Below are positions 9,746 through 18,935 of a stretch of DNA of 64,000 nt, piece after piece. This DNA is from an uncultured Kiritimatiellota bacterium (GTDB lineage Bacteria; Verrucomicrobiota; Kiritimatiellia; RFP12; DVOR01), in the NCBI GenBank assembly GCA_944389545.1, contig CALXMT010000001.1, positions 1 through 64,000 on the forward strand. Reading direction: 5' to 3'. Within the stretch, counting starts at the first letter, position 1. Each line of letters opens with the position of its first letter. A program made the translations under genes and the position numbers. The notes beneath the pieces are model-generated. The model was not told the DNA's origin, did no database searches, and saw only the letters and a list, made by a program, of their open reading frames with translations.

Positions 9746-11137
9746 ATGTCTCATGATTGCGCCTGCGCCGGCATCAAGTTCGTGCCGCCCTTCGACCCGG
9801 GCTTCAAGCCCGCCTTCCTGAAACTCCGCCGCATCAAGGAAGAAGCGGCCAAGGACCCCGGCGGCATCGTCACCGTCGCCATCGAGCGCGACAACAACGC
9901 CGTCGCCCGCTACGAGCTCCCCTACCCCAAGCGCGCCGTCGAGTGCCCCGGCTTCGCCCGTTTCGTCGAGCGCATCGTCAAGTTCATGCTCTGGTCCGCC
10001 GGCGGCTTCAAGATTTACATCGACGCCCCCAAGCCCGTCGTTGACAAGATCAAGGCCGACTACTCCGAGAACGGCGCCCGCGCCTTCGACTACGGCTTCT
10101 TCAAGACCATCTACGACCGCCCCATCGAAATCGTCGAGGCCCCCGCCTCCGCGATTCCCCAGGGCCACGACCTGGCCATCTCCCTCGGCGGCAACATGAA
10201 CGGCAACCGCATCGGCTTCGACCTCGGCGGCTCCGACTTCAAGCTCACCGCCATGGTCAACGGCGAGAGCGTCTGGCAGAAGGAAGTCCCCTGGGACCCC
10301 TACAACGCCACCGACTCCAACTACCACTACGACCACATCAAGGCCGGCTTCGACGAGACCATCAGCCACCTCCCCGGCGGCAAGGTCGACGCCATCGGCG
10401 GCTCCTCCGCCGGCGTCATCGTCGACAACGAGCTCCGCACCGCGGGCCTCATCAAGGGCATCAAGGACCCCACCGAATACGCCAAGGCCCAGAAGCTCTT
10501 CAAGCGCCTCAAGGCCGATTACGGCGTTCCCTTCGAGGTCGCCAACGACGGTGACGTCTCCGCCCTCGTCGGTCGCCTCGCCCTCGGCAAGAAGGGTATC
10601 ATCGGCCTGGCCATGGGCACCTCCGAAGCCGTCGGCTACATCGACAACTCTGAGAAGGGCGTCCTCACCGGCCGCATCTCCGAGCTCGCCTTCGCCCCCG
10701 TCGACCTCAACTGCGAAGCCGCCGCCGACCCCTGGTCCGGCGATATCGGCGTTGGCGCCCTCTACTTCTCCCAGCAGGCCGTCAACAAGCTCGGCCTCGC
10801 CGCCGGCTTCCCCTTCAAGGAAGAGGCCCTACCCCTCCGCCTCAAGGAAGTCCAGAAGGCCATGGAGGCCGACGACCCCGTCGCCGTCGATATCTACAAA
10901 GCCATCGGCATCTACCTGGGCTACACGCTCCCGTGGTACGCCGAGTTCTACGACTACCACTCCCTGATGCTCCTCGGCCGCGTCTCCTCCGGCAAGGGCG
11001 GCGACCTCATCCTCACCACCGCCAAGCAGGTGCTCAAGGAAGAGTTCCCCGAGTACGACATCGACGTCTTCATGCCCGATGAGCAGGTGCGCCGCCTCGG
11101 CCAGTCCGCCGCCGCCGCCTCGCTCCCCGAGTGCTGA
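9746..11137 (+). CDS. ROK-like sugar kinase or ROK-fold protein with N-terminal extension
   Basis: A 463-aa protein of the actin-like ATPase superfamily. The phosphate-binding loop GFDLGGSDFKLTAM lies at 157-170, unusually late; ROK kinases of about 300 aa have it at the N-terminus. GGSSAGVIVDN (218-228) and NDGD (267-270, where ROK enzymes have a catalytic Asp) follow, then GLAMGTSEAVGYID. The ROK zinc motif (CxCGxxGC) is not seen. The first 150 residues, including VTVAIERDNNAVARYELP, form a domain I do not recognise. It has a strong AAGGAG site and lies 24 bp after the GH109-like gene. A role in phosphorylating the released sugar is likely but unproven. Confidence 0.7.
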   Translation: MSHDCACAGIKFVPPFDPGFKPAFLKLRRIKEEAAKDPGGIVTVAIERDNNAVARYELPYPKRAVECPGFARFVERIVKFMLWSAGGFKIYIDAPKPVVDKIKADYSENGARAFDYGFFKTIYDRPIEIVEAPASAIPQGHDLAISLGGNMNGNRIGFDLGGSDFKLTAMVNGESVWQKEVPWDPYNATDSNYHYDHIKAGFDETISHLPGGKVDAIGGSSAGVIVDNELRTAGLIKGIKDPTEYAKAQKLFKRLKADYGVPFEVANDGDVSALVGRLALGKKGIIGLAMGTSEAVGYIDNSEKGVLTGRISELAFAPVDLNCEAAADPWSGDIGVGALYFSQQAVNKLGLAAGFPFKEEALPLRLKEVQKAMEADDPVAVDIYKAIGIYLGYTLPWYAEFYDYHSLMLLGRVSSGKGGDLILTTAKQVLKEEFPEYDIDVFMPDEQVRRLGQSAAAASLPEC

Positions 11138-11146
11138 TTCCCCTTC

Positions 11147-11189
11147 GGCCCGCCGCAGGTTCACCCCTGCGGCGGGCCTTCTTTTTTGT
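11147..11189 (+). terminator. Rho-independent terminator after the ROK-like gene
   Basis: Stem ggcccgccgcagg (11147-11159) with cctgcggcgggcc (11166-11178), followed by ttcttttttgt. It lies between the kinase and the sugar porter, so the porter may be made at a lower level or from readthrough. Confidence 0.9.
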
Positions 11190-11216
11190 TTTCATCTCCG
11201 AACCGGAGGACTCCCC

Positions 11217-13103
11217 ATGACTACCGGGTTTTACAACAAATACCTCCTCTTTATCGCCGGCCTCGGCGGTCTGCTTTACGGTATTGACGTAGGCGTCATC
11301 GCCGGTGCGTTGCCCTATCTTCAGGCCACCACCGACTATTCCGCCGCCCAACTTTCCACCGTCGTTGCGGCCGTGCTGGGTGGCTCCGTCCTCTCCTCCC
11401 TCTTTGCGGGTGCGTTGGCGGACCTCTTTGGTCGCAAATGGCTGATGATCGTTTCCGGCATCTGCTTTGTGCTCAGCGTACCGGTCATCTGCATTCCCTC
11501 CGGGTTCGGCTGGCTTGTCGCCGGACGTATCCTTCAGGGTGCCGCCGCCGGCTTCATTGGCGTGGTCGTTCCGCTTTATCTCGCGGAGAGTCTCACCGCG
11601 GATAAGCGTGGCTTTGGCACGGGCATGTTCCAATTCATGCTCACCGTCGGCCTGGTCTTCGCCGCCTTGGTCGGCCTTTACTTCGCGCAACACGTCGAAA
11701 CCATCGCCGAGACCGGCACTGCCGCCGACATCCTTGCGGCCAAGAACTTCGCCTGGCGCGCCATCTTCTGGGCTTGCGCCGTCCCCGGCGTCATCTTCAC
11801 CCTTGGTGCCTTCGCCATCTCCGATTCGCCTCGTTGGCTCTACCGTAAGGGCAAACTTCAAGCCGCTCTTGCCGCACTGACGCGCAGCCACGGCGCCGAC
11901 AAGGCTCAGGCCGAGCTTGACGAAATGGGTAAGGCCGAAAAGGCCGCCCAGGAAGAGGCCGCCAAGACCGCCACCGCCCACAAGGATTCCCTCCTGCAGA
12001 AGAAATACGTCGTGCCCTTCGTGCTCGCCGTTGTCATTCTTGCCTGCAACCAAGCCACCGGCATCAACTCCGTCCTGGCCTATATCGTCGACGTCCTCAA
12101 GCAAGCCGGCCTCGAAGGCGCTTGGGCCAATGCCGGCGACCTCTCCGTCAAGATTCTCAACATGGTCATGACGCTCGTCGCCATGTTCTTGGTTGACCGT
12201 CTTGGCCGCAAGGCCCTCCTCACCATCGGCACCTCCGGTATCATTGTCGGCCTCCTCGGCGTCGCCTTCCTCTTCTGGAACTCCGAGCGCAAGATGGTCG
12301 ATTACACCGTCAATCCCGCCGATTACGCCATCACGCGTACGGAGAACGTCGTCGATGAGAAGACCGGCCTCGAGGTCAAGGATGAATCCGGCAAGGTCAA
12401 ACAGCACGACGTCACCTACCGCTACTACCAGGAATTCACGCCGGAGGCCATCCAAAAGCTTACCGGGGCGGAGACCTTCGAACCTTCTCAGGTCAAGATC
12501 GTCTACAAGGAGAACGGGAAGACCGCCGTCAAATCCATCGTGGTTCAGCCCCGTCCTGAGGGTGCCACCGAGCAACAGCTCAAGAACTGGCAGGACGAGG
12601 TGACCTTCAAGGTCAAGGAATTCAAGGAGGTTGAAGAAGCCCAGGATGTTCCTTATACGCTCGATGGCAAGCCTGCGACCCTCGTGGATGTCACCGTCCG
12701 CAAGAACGTCCCCGTGGACTTCGAGCTGGTGAGCCTCTCCGTCGGCCCCCTGCCCTCGCCCTTCAACGGCTGGATGGTGACGATCTTCTTCATCATCTTC
12801 ATCGCCACGTATGCCGTCGGCCCCGGCGTCTGCGTCTGGCTGGCGCTCTCCGAGCTCATGCCCAACCGCATCCGCTCCATGGGCATGTCCATCGCCCTGC
12901 TCATCAACCAGGGCGTCTCCTACCTCATCGCCCAGACCTTCCTTCCGGTCGTCGGCATGTGGGGCTACTCCACCATCTTCTTCTTCTGCGCCGGCTGCAC
13001 GGTGATTTACTGGATCACCGCCGTCTTCTTCCTGCCGGAGACCAAGGGTCGCACGCTTGAAGAGATTGAGGCGTACTTCGAGGGTAAGAAGAAGCTCAAC
13101 TAA
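11217..13103 (+). CDS. MFS sugar porter with a 160-residue insertion
   Basis: A sugar porter (SP) family transporter of the inner membrane, probably proton-coupled. ATG 11217 follows CCGGAGGAC and gives 628 aa; the frame is open further upstream but without a better start. Family marks are GLLYGIDVGVIAGALPY (TM1), DLFGRKWLM (loop 2-3), PRWLYRKGK, NQATGINSVLAYI (TM7) and the terminal FLPETKGRTLEEIE. SP porters are normally 450-500 aa. The excess is a charged, soluble segment at about 356-515, between what should be TM9 and TM10. It is rich in K, E, V and T and would face the periplasm. Context suggests uptake of the sugar handled by the GH109-like and ROK-like proteins. Confidence 0.85.
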   Translation: MTTGFYNKYLLFIAGLGGLLYGIDVGVIAGALPYLQATTDYSAAQLSTVVAAVLGGSVLSSLFAGALADLFGRKWLMIVSGICFVLSVPVICIPSGFGWLVAGRILQGAAAGFIGVVVPLYLAESLTADKRGFGTGMFQFMLTVGLVFAALVGLYFAQHVETIAETGTAADILAAKNFAWRAIFWACAVPGVIFTLGAFAISDSPRWLYRKGKLQAALAALTRSHGADKAQAELDEMGKAEKAAQEEAAKTATAHKDSLLQKKYVVPFVLAVVILACNQATGINSVLAYIVDVLKQAGLEGAWANAGDLSVKILNMVMTLVAMFLVDRLGRKALLTIGTSGIIVGLLGVAFLFWNSERKMVDYTVNPADYAITRTENVVDEKTGLEVKDESGKVKQHDVTYRYYQEFTPEAIQKLTGAETFEPSQVKIVYKENGKTAVKSIVVQPRPEGATEQQLKNWQDEVTFKVKEFKEVEEAQDVPYTLDGKPATLVDVTVRKNVPVDFELVSLSVGPLPSPFNGWMVTIFFIIFIATYAVGPGVCVWLALSELMPNRIRSMGMSIALLINQGVSYLIAQTFLPVVGMWGYSTIFFFCAGCTVIYWITAVFFLPETKGRTLEEIEAYFEGKKKLN

Positions 13104-13125
13104 GCCAAATCTTTCCCTCCTTAGA

Positions 13126-13162
13126 AAGGCACCCGGTCACCCGGGTGCCTTCTTTGTCTTTA
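13126..13162 (+). terminator. Rho-independent terminator of the sugar porter gene
   Basis: Stem aaggcacccgg (13126-13136) with ccgggtgcctt (13141-13151), then tctttgtcttta. Confidence 0.85.
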
Positions 13163-13180
13163 TAGAAATAGTGCCTTCCA

Positions 13181-13480
13181 CAATAGAGTCCAGGGAAATC
13201 GACAAGTACTTTTTCCCGCGAGGACGCCAGCACGCGCGAAACCATAAACCTTCCACAGCCACGGAACGTTCCTGTTGAGCGATGGGCAAGAATCCAAAGA
13301 AAACGACAAGGCGCGAACCGGCGGGTGACGATTTTATCCTGTGCTGCCTTTGCAGTTTCCAACGGAAACGAGAAACGCAAGGGATGGGCACGTTAGTGAG
13401 GCCCTGAGGGCCGAACGGTGAAGTGCCCAGGTCCTTGCGTTCCCTTCGTGTCTTCGTGGAAACTTCCCCGGGCGCTACTG
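13181..13480 (+). repeat. Intergenic repeats: partial block A and block D hairpin
   Basis: 13181-13240 matches the beginning of block A (inverse end motif at 13181-13200, then gacaagtactttttcccgcg). 13375-13440 is block D: outer arms acgcaaggg...tgggcac and gtgccca...ccttgcgt enclose the inner stem GGCCC (13400-13404), TGA, GGGCC (13408-13412). It is followed by tcccttcgtgtcttcgtgga and a weak end motif (13463-13480). Between 13241 and 13374 nothing is recognised. Confidence 0.75.
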
Positions 13481-13517
13481 TTTTCGCAGGCAATAGTGGG
13501 AGAGAGAGGGCGGATTT

Positions 13518-13526
13518 TGGTACACT
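13518..13526 (+). promoter_or_regulatory. Extended -10 promoter for the PPIase-tex-dus operon
   Basis: TGGTACACT; -10 TACACT at 13521-13526, 34 nt before the PPIase start codon, with an AGAGAGGA ribosome site between. Confidence 0.5.
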
Positions 13527-13560
13527 GTAGGGCATTTCAATACTTGAAGAGAGGACTGAC

Positions 13561-14460
13561 ATGGCAGATCAAATCGCGGCGACCGTGAATGGTGACCCTA
13601 TCCCCCAACAGGCGGTGGACTTTGAGTTGCAGCGCTTGATTCACTTTTATCAGCAGCAGGGTGTGCCGGAGACGCAAATCCGCATCCAGCTCGATTCGCT
13701 GAAGGCAAAGGCGTTGGAGCAGGCCATCGGCATGAAGTTGCTCATCGACGAGGCCAAGCGCCTGGACATCCCCGTCTCCGGCGATGAGTTGGATGCACGG
13801 TTCGAGCGGTACGTCAAGCAGTGCGGCGGCGACCGCGCACACTTAGAGAAGCTCATCGCGGAGCAGGGCATGACGGTGGACCGCTTCAAACAAGAGCTCC
13901 GCCAGGGCGTGATGATCGACAAGCTCATCGAGCAGGTCTGTTCCGCCATTCCTCAGCCCACCGAGGAAGAAATCCGCGCCCATTACGAGGCGCACCAGGA
14001 CGAATACACCACGCAGGACCGCGTCCTGGCCCAGCACATCCTCATCAAGCCCGCGAGCGACAAGGCCGAGGACAAGGCTGCCGCGAAGGCGAAACTGGAG
14101 GAAATTCGCGCCCGCATCGTCAACGGCGAGAGCACCTTCGCCCACGAGGCCAAGGAACACAGCGATTGCCCCAGCGGCAAGCAGAACGGCGGCTCGCTCG
14201 GTTGGTTCGGCCGCGGCATGATGGTCAAGCCCTTTGAGGACGTGGCCTTCGACCTGGCGCTCGACACGGTCTCGGACATCCTGGAAACGCCCTTCGGCTA
14301 CCACATCATCATCAAGACCGGCGAGGAGAAGGGCCGCACCCCCACCCTCGAAGAGCTCCACGACAAGATCGCCACCTTCCTCTTCCACGCCAAGCGCGGC
14401 CAGGCCGTCACCGACCACGTGGACGACCTTCGCGCCAAGGCCGACGTCAAGCTGGCGTAA
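13561..14460 (+). CDS. Parvulin-type peptidyl-prolyl isomerase (SurA/PrsA-like)
   Basis: A 299-aa foldase. Residues 1-130 form an alpha-helical SurA_N-like chaperone region. The parvulin domain spans 152-255, with QHILIK, the HSDCPSGKQNGGSLGWFGRGMM core and FGYHIII. No signal peptide is present: the protein begins MADQIAATVNGDPIP, which is where mature SurA-like proteins usually begin, so this form is predicted to act in the cytoplasm, or else export uses another route. The ATG follows gagaggactgac. tex begins 9 bp after the stop, so the genes are probably one operon. Confidence 0.85.
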   Translation: MADQIAATVNGDPIPQQAVDFELQRLIHFYQQQGVPETQIRIQLDSLKAKALEQAIGMKLLIDEAKRLDIPVSGDELDARFERYVKQCGGDRAHLEKLIAEQGMTVDRFKQELRQGVMIDKLIEQVCSAIPQPTEEEIRAHYEAHQDEYTTQDRVLAQHILIKPASDKAEDKAAAKAKLEEIRARIVNGESTFAHEAKEHSDCPSGKQNGGSLGWFGRGMMVKPFEDVAFDLALDTVSDILETPFGYHIIIKTGEEKGRTPTLEELHDKIATFLFHAKRGQAVTDHVDDLRAKADVKLA

Positions 14461-14469
14461 GGAGAGCCC

Positions 14470-16728
14470 ATGGACTTCGAGCGCTTCCTGCCGGATCTCT
14501 CCGCGCAACTGAACATCTCCGCACGGCAAATCGCGGCGGTGGCCCGGTTGCTTGAGGAGGGGTGCACCATCCCCTTCATCGCGCGTTACCGCAAGGAGGC
14601 CCACGGCAACCTCAACGAGGTGCAGATCGCCGCCATCCAGGAGGGGCTCACCACCCTCCGGGAATTGGAGGCCCGCCGTGAGGCCATCCTCTCCTCCATC
14701 ATTCAGCAAGGCAAGCTGACCGAGGAGCTGAAGGAGAAGATTCTCGCCTGCAAGACCCGCGCCGCGCTCGAAGACCTTTACCTCCCCTATCGTCCCAAAC
14801 GCCGCACCCGCGCCGGCGTCGCCCGCGAACGCGGCCTGCAACCCTTGGCGGACCTTGTCTTGGCACAAGGCGCCGAGGACCCGCAGTCCGCCGCCGCCCC
14901 CTTTGTCGCCCCGGACAAAGAAGTCCCGGACGTCGCCGCCGCGCTCAAAGGCGCACGCGACATCGTCGCGGAGGCCGTCGCGGAGCATCCGGATGTGCGC
15001 GGCTTCGCCCGTGAGTGGTTCGCCAAGTCCGCCGTCATGCGGTCGGAGGTCTCCGACCCGCCGCCCACCCAGCCCACGAAGTACGAGATGTACTACGACT
15101 TCAACGAGCCGGTGGCGGACATCCCCTCGCACCGTTTCTTCGCCATCAAACGCGGCGAAACCGAGGGCGTCCTGCACGTCTCCCTCGACGTGGACACCGA
15201 CCCCGTCCTCCGCAAGGCCCTGGAGGTCTTCGCCCTGCGCGAAGGCAGCCCGTGGGAGGGTGAACTCCGCACCGCCGCGCAGGATGGCATCCGCCGCCTG
15301 CTCACGCCGAGCATCGAGCTGGATGTGGCCGTCGAGCTGAAACAGCGGGCCGACCGCGAGGCCGTGGAGGTCTTCGCCGAGAATCTGCGCCATCTGCTCC
15401 TGCAGGCGCCGCTCGGCGAACGGGCCGTCATCGGCATCGACCCCGGTATCCGCACCGGATGCAAGGTCGTGGCTCTTGACGCCACCGGCAAGTTCTTGGA
15501 AAACCTCACCATCTATCCCGGACAAGGGCCGCAGGGCGACGTCGCCGCCGCCGTCGAGCTCATGAAGCTCATCGCGCGCCACCGTCCCTACGCCATCGCC
15601 ATCGGCAACGGCACCGCCGGCCGCGAGACCGAGAGCTTCGTCCGCCAGCTCCTCAAACGCACGGAGAACACCGACATCATCGTGGTCTCCGTCAATGAAT
15701 CGGGCGCCTCGATCTACTCCGCCAGCGACGTCGCCCGCGAGGAGTTCCCCGACCTCGACCTGACCGTGCGTGGGGCCATCTCCATCGGTCGCCGCCTGCA
15801 GGACCCCTTGGCCGAGCTCGTCAAGATTACCCCCGCCTCCATCGGCGTGGGGCAATACCAGCACGACGTCAACCAGTCCCTGCTCACCGCGAAGCTCGAC
15901 GAGGTGGTCGTCAGTTGCGTGAACCGCGTGGGCGTGGAGCTCAACACCGCCAGCGCGCCGCTCCTCACCCGCGTCTCCGGCATCGGCCCCACCCTCGCCA
16001 AACGCATCGTGGCCTACCGCGATGAGCACGGCGCCTTCTCCGGCCGCGGCGACCTCCTCCAAGTCCCCGGCTTGGGCGCCAAGACCTTCGAGCAGTGCGC
16101 GGGCTTCCTTCGCATCCGCGAAAGCGCCAACCCGCTCGACCGCTCCGCCGTCCACCCCGAGCGCTACGACCTAGTCCGTCGCATGGCCGAGGATGCCGGC
16201 CTCTCCCTCGACCGTCTTGTCGGCAACGACGCCGCCATCGCCAAAATCCCCCTCAAGAACTACGAGAGCGACACCGTGGGTCTCCCCACCCTCCGTGACA
16301 TCGTCGAAGAGTTGCGCAAGCCCGGCCGCGACCCCCGCGCCACCTTCGAGCCCCCCGCCTTCCGCGAGGACGTCACGACCATCGAGGACGTCCAGCCCGG
16401 TATGGTTCTCGAAGGCATCGTCACCAACGTCACCGCCTTTGGTGCCTTCGTCGACATCGGTGTCCACCAAGACGGCCTGGTCCACGTCTCCGAACTCGCC
16501 GATCGCTTCGTGCGCGACCCGAACGAGGTCGTGAAGGCCGGCGACAAACTCAAGGTCCGTGTGCTGGACGTCGACCTCGCCCGCCGCCGCATCTCCCTCT
16601 CCGCCCGCTCGGAGAAGAAGGGCGCCCCCGGCCGTCCCGGCCCGCGTCCCCCGCGTGGCGGCGGCTCCTTCAATCGCAAGCCGCAACCGCGCGGCGGTTT
16701 CTCCAACAACCCCTTCGCGAACCTCTGA
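14470..16728 (+). CDS. tex: Tex-family RNA-binding transcription accessory protein
   Basis: A 752-aa nucleic-acid binding protein linked in other bacteria to transcription and RNA stability. The order is the standard one: helical N-terminus (EEGCTIPFIARYRKEA), YqgF/RNase H-like domain beginning VIGIDPGIRTGCKVV (about 319), tandem helix-hairpin-helix regions (VSGIGPTLAKRIVAYR and VPGLGAKTFEQCAGF), then one S1 domain (about 645-715, TAFGAFVDIGVHQDGLVHVSEL). The last 35 residues are a Gly/Arg/Pro-rich tail. dus overlaps its stop codon as TGATG. Confidence 0.93.
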   Translation: MDFERFLPDLSAQLNISARQIAAVARLLEEGCTIPFIARYRKEAHGNLNEVQIAAIQEGLTTLRELEARREAILSSIIQQGKLTEELKEKILACKTRAALEDLYLPYRPKRRTRAGVARERGLQPLADLVLAQGAEDPQSAAAPFVAPDKEVPDVAAALKGARDIVAEAVAEHPDVRGFAREWFAKSAVMRSEVSDPPPTQPTKYEMYYDFNEPVADIPSHRFFAIKRGETEGVLHVSLDVDTDPVLRKALEVFALREGSPWEGELRTAAQDGIRRLLTPSIELDVAVELKQRADREAVEVFAENLRHLLLQAPLGERAVIGIDPGIRTGCKVVALDATGKFLENLTIYPGQGPQGDVAAAVELMKLIARHRPYAIAIGNGTAGRETESFVRQLLKRTENTDIIVVSVNESGASIYSASDVAREEFPDLDLTVRGAISIGRRLQDPLAELVKITPASIGVGQYQHDVNQSLLTAKLDEVVVSCVNRVGVELNTASAPLLTRVSGIGPTLAKRIVAYRDEHGAFSGRGDLLQVPGLGAKTFEQCAGFLRIRESANPLDRSAVHPERYDLVRRMAEDAGLSLDRLVGNDAAIAKIPLKNYESDTVGLPTLRDIVEELRKPGRDPRATFEPPAFREDVTTIEDVQPGMVLEGIVTNVTAFGAFVDIGVHQDGLVHVSELADRFVRDPNEVVKAGDKLKVRVLDVDLARRRISLSARSEKKGAPGRPGPRPPRGGGSFNRKPQPRGGFSNNPFANL

Positions 16729-17684
16729 TGGCGGACGCCCCCCACCCCGAACTTATTCTCGCACCCCTGCGCGGCGTGACGGGCCTGCGTTTCCGCCAGG
16801 CCTTCCAGGCGCATCTCACGGGACTTGACCGTGCCGTGGCGCCCTTCATCGCCACCGTGCAGGGCCCCCGCGTCAAGCCCGAGATTCTACGCGGCATCGA
16901 TCCCACCGTCCAGCCCGAAGGCCTGCCGCTGATTCCCCAAGTCATCGGCAAAGACCCCGCCCAACTCCGCGTCATGCTCCGCGCCATGAAGGCGTTGGGT
17001 TACGCCGACGTGGACCTCAACGCGGGCTGCCCGTGGCCCTTCGTCGCCAAAAAGGGCCGCGGCGCCGGCCTCTTGCGCGATGAACGCGTGCTCGGCGAGA
17101 TGCTCGCCGCAGGGTGCGAGGAACTCGGCCCGGGCCACTTCTCCATCAAGGTCCGCCTGGGCTTGGACGACACCACCCTGCTTCCCAAGCGCCTCCCCCT
17201 CATCCAGTCCTTCCCCTTGCGCGAACTCTGCGTCCACCCCCGCACCGCCAAGCAAATGTACGAAGACACCGTCGACTTGGACGCCTTCGCCCGCGTCGCC
17301 GAGGTCTGCACACTGCCCCTCGTCTACAACGGCGACATCCGCACGCTCGCGGACTTCACCCGAATCTCGGGCCGCTTCCCCGCCGTGCGCCGCTGGATGC
17401 TCGGGCGCGGCATCGTCGCCAACCCCTTCCTCGCCGAGTCCATCCTTGCCGGCCAAGACACCCGCGACCTCGACCGCTTCCGTGCCTGGCACGCCGACCT
17501 GCTCGAGCGCTACGCCGCCGACGCCCCCGGCGACCACGCCCTCCTCGGCCACCTCAAGGAACTCTGGGCCTATCTCGCCCCGACCTTCCGGCGCGGCGAC
17601 CGCCTCTGGAACGCCCTCAAGCTCACCCGCACCCGTGCCGAGTTCGAGCGTGTCCTCGCCTTGACGCCCCTCACCTGGGCCTGA
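16728..17684 (+). CDS. dus: tRNA-dihydrouridine synthase
   Basis: FMN enzyme that reduces uridines in tRNA. The TIM-barrel start LAPLRGVTGLRFRQAF matches the family's LAPM-G-T- opening. LNAGCPWPF carries the catalytic Cys (C101), and CVHPRTAKQMY and VYNGDIRT supply the flavin-phosphate end. GCPWPF with KKGRGAGLL resembles the DusC subgroup, but the position specificity is not certain. The ATG shares a base with the tex stop codon (TGATG). At 318 aa it is of normal length. Confidence 0.88.
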   Translation: MADAPHPELILAPLRGVTGLRFRQAFQAHLTGLDRAVAPFIATVQGPRVKPEILRGIDPTVQPEGLPLIPQVIGKDPAQLRVMLRAMKALGYADVDLNAGCPWPFVAKKGRGAGLLRDERVLGEMLAAGCEELGPGHFSIKVRLGLDDTTLLPKRLPLIQSFPLRELCVHPRTAKQMYEDTVDLDAFARVAEVCTLPLVYNGDIRTLADFTRISGRFPAVRRWMLGRGIVANPFLAESILAGQDTRDLDRFRAWHADLLERYAADAPGDHALLGHLKELWAYLAPTFRRGDRLWNALKLTRTRAEFERVLALTPLTWA

Positions 17685-17699
17685 GTCAAGCGTCTTTTC

Positions 17700-18530
17700 C
17701 ACAAAGACACAACGGGTGGCTTGCGCCACCCTGGAGAACGGAGAACGGAGCGTGCAGGCGCGAAGCGCCAAACCTTCCACGGCCACAGAGAACAGAACGC
17801 CCCTGCGGGGCGACAGGCGAAACCAAAACCAAACTTCCAAGCCGCCAAGCTTCCAAACTCCCACCTTAGCAGTTCACCATTCGGCTCTACGAGCTTCACT
17901 CCCTATCCCCCATCCCTTGTACTTCTGTATCCTCTGCATTCCTTGAGTTATCTTTGCGTTGCCTGTTTGGCACATCGCAGACATGCCGGGGTGCAGTGAA
18001 AACTTCTCCCTGCCGGGGGGTGGGCAACGCCCCATACACTTACACTCATCAACCAATCAAATAATCAGTTCATTCCCCTTGTGCCTTTGTGTCTTCCTTG
18101 TATTCTTTGTGGTGAAGACACTCTGGCAGTCCTGCGTACGCTAGCACGCCCTTGAAGGGGTGCTCAAAAGGGGGATGAGGAAGTTTGGAAGCTTGGAAGT
18201 TTAGCTTTTACGGAGGGGCTTCGTCTCACATCCTCTACATTCCTTACTTCAAGGCGCGAAACGGAGGGCGGCGGTCGCGGTCAGCGTGCGAAGCCGCAGA
18301 GCGACCGATGGAGCCCGAAGCGGTTCGCGCTCATTGTTGCGTCTTTGCGGTTCCCATTTTCCCCGGACAGTATTGATTCTCTGTATGTTTCTGTGAATCC
18401 TCTATGGCCCTCCGTAATCTAAACTGTCGAGACTCCGCATTTTCCCAGGACACTATCCGTCGCGCGCTTGCCGCGCGTTCCGTTCTCCGTTCTCTGTTCT
18501 CTGTTCTCCAGGGCGACAATGTCGCACCTG
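17700..18530 (+). repeat. Intergenic repeat mosaic between dus and oadG
   Basis: No gene is credible in this 975-bp gap. In order: block C with palindrome GGGTGGC-ttgc-GCCACCC (17714-17731) and inner stem GGCGC-gaa-GCGCC (17757-17769); polypyrimidine aaacttccaagccgcc (about 17830-17865); a degenerate inverse block D (17870-17920) with stem GCTC-tac-GAGC; block F (17965-18040, ggcacatcgcagacatgcc and cttctccctgccgg); block G with gcgtacgctagcacgc (18134 region); block B (18240-18376) ending in the end motif at 18359-18375; another end motif at 18441-18456; and block C with GCGAC-aat-GTCGC (18513-18525). Confidence 0.75.
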
Positions 18531-18569
18531 CTTTCTAACGAAAAACTTACATTCCGCACGGTTTTTTAC

Positions 18570-18599
18570 TTGCCGCCTCACGCGTACCTATGATAAAAT
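18570..18599 (+). promoter_or_regulatory. Promoter of the oadGAB operon
   Basis: TTGCCG (18570-18575), 18 bp, TAAAAT (18594-18599). The transcript would begin near 18606, so the start of oadG is ATG 18661 (after acgaggtccgtt). Confidence 0.55.
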
Positions 18600-18660
18600 G
18601 GGCGTGATTTTTTGGTGGCGGCGTGCGCCCCCAAAATCATCCTATAAAACGAGGTCCGTT

Positions 18661-18888
18661 ATGCTTCAGCAAGGTCTGGTTCTTCTCGTCGCAGGCATGG
18701 GTATCGCCATCCTGTTTTTGTTTGTCCTTTCGCTGGTTACGACCGGCATGAGCGCCCTGCTGCGGGCCTTCCCTGCGCTGAACGTGCTCCCGGACCCGGA
18801 GCCCAAGAAAAAAGCCGCCCCGCGCGTCGCCGGCAACGAGGATGAGGCCATCGCGGCCGCCATCGCCGTCGCCCTCAACCGCAAGTAA
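18661..18888 (+). CDS. oadG: Oxaloacetate decarboxylase gamma subunit
   Basis: A 75-aa membrane protein with one hydrophobic helix (residues about 5-30, LVLLVAGMGIAILFLFVLSLV) followed by a Pro/Lys/Ala-rich cytoplasmic tail ending in EDEAIAAAIAVALNRK. This architecture is typical of OadG, which holds the alpha and beta subunits together and binds zinc. An in-frame start at 18598 exists but overlaps the -10 box. Position first in oadG-A-B supports the call. Confidence 0.82.
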   Translation: MLQQGLVLLVAGMGIAILFLFVLSLVTTGMSALLRAFPALNVLPDPEPKKKAAPRVAGNEDEAIAAAIAVALNRK

Positions 18889-18935
18889 TCCACCCCTTTT
18901 CCCCACCCCATCAAGAAAGTTCAGGTCTCAGAGCA

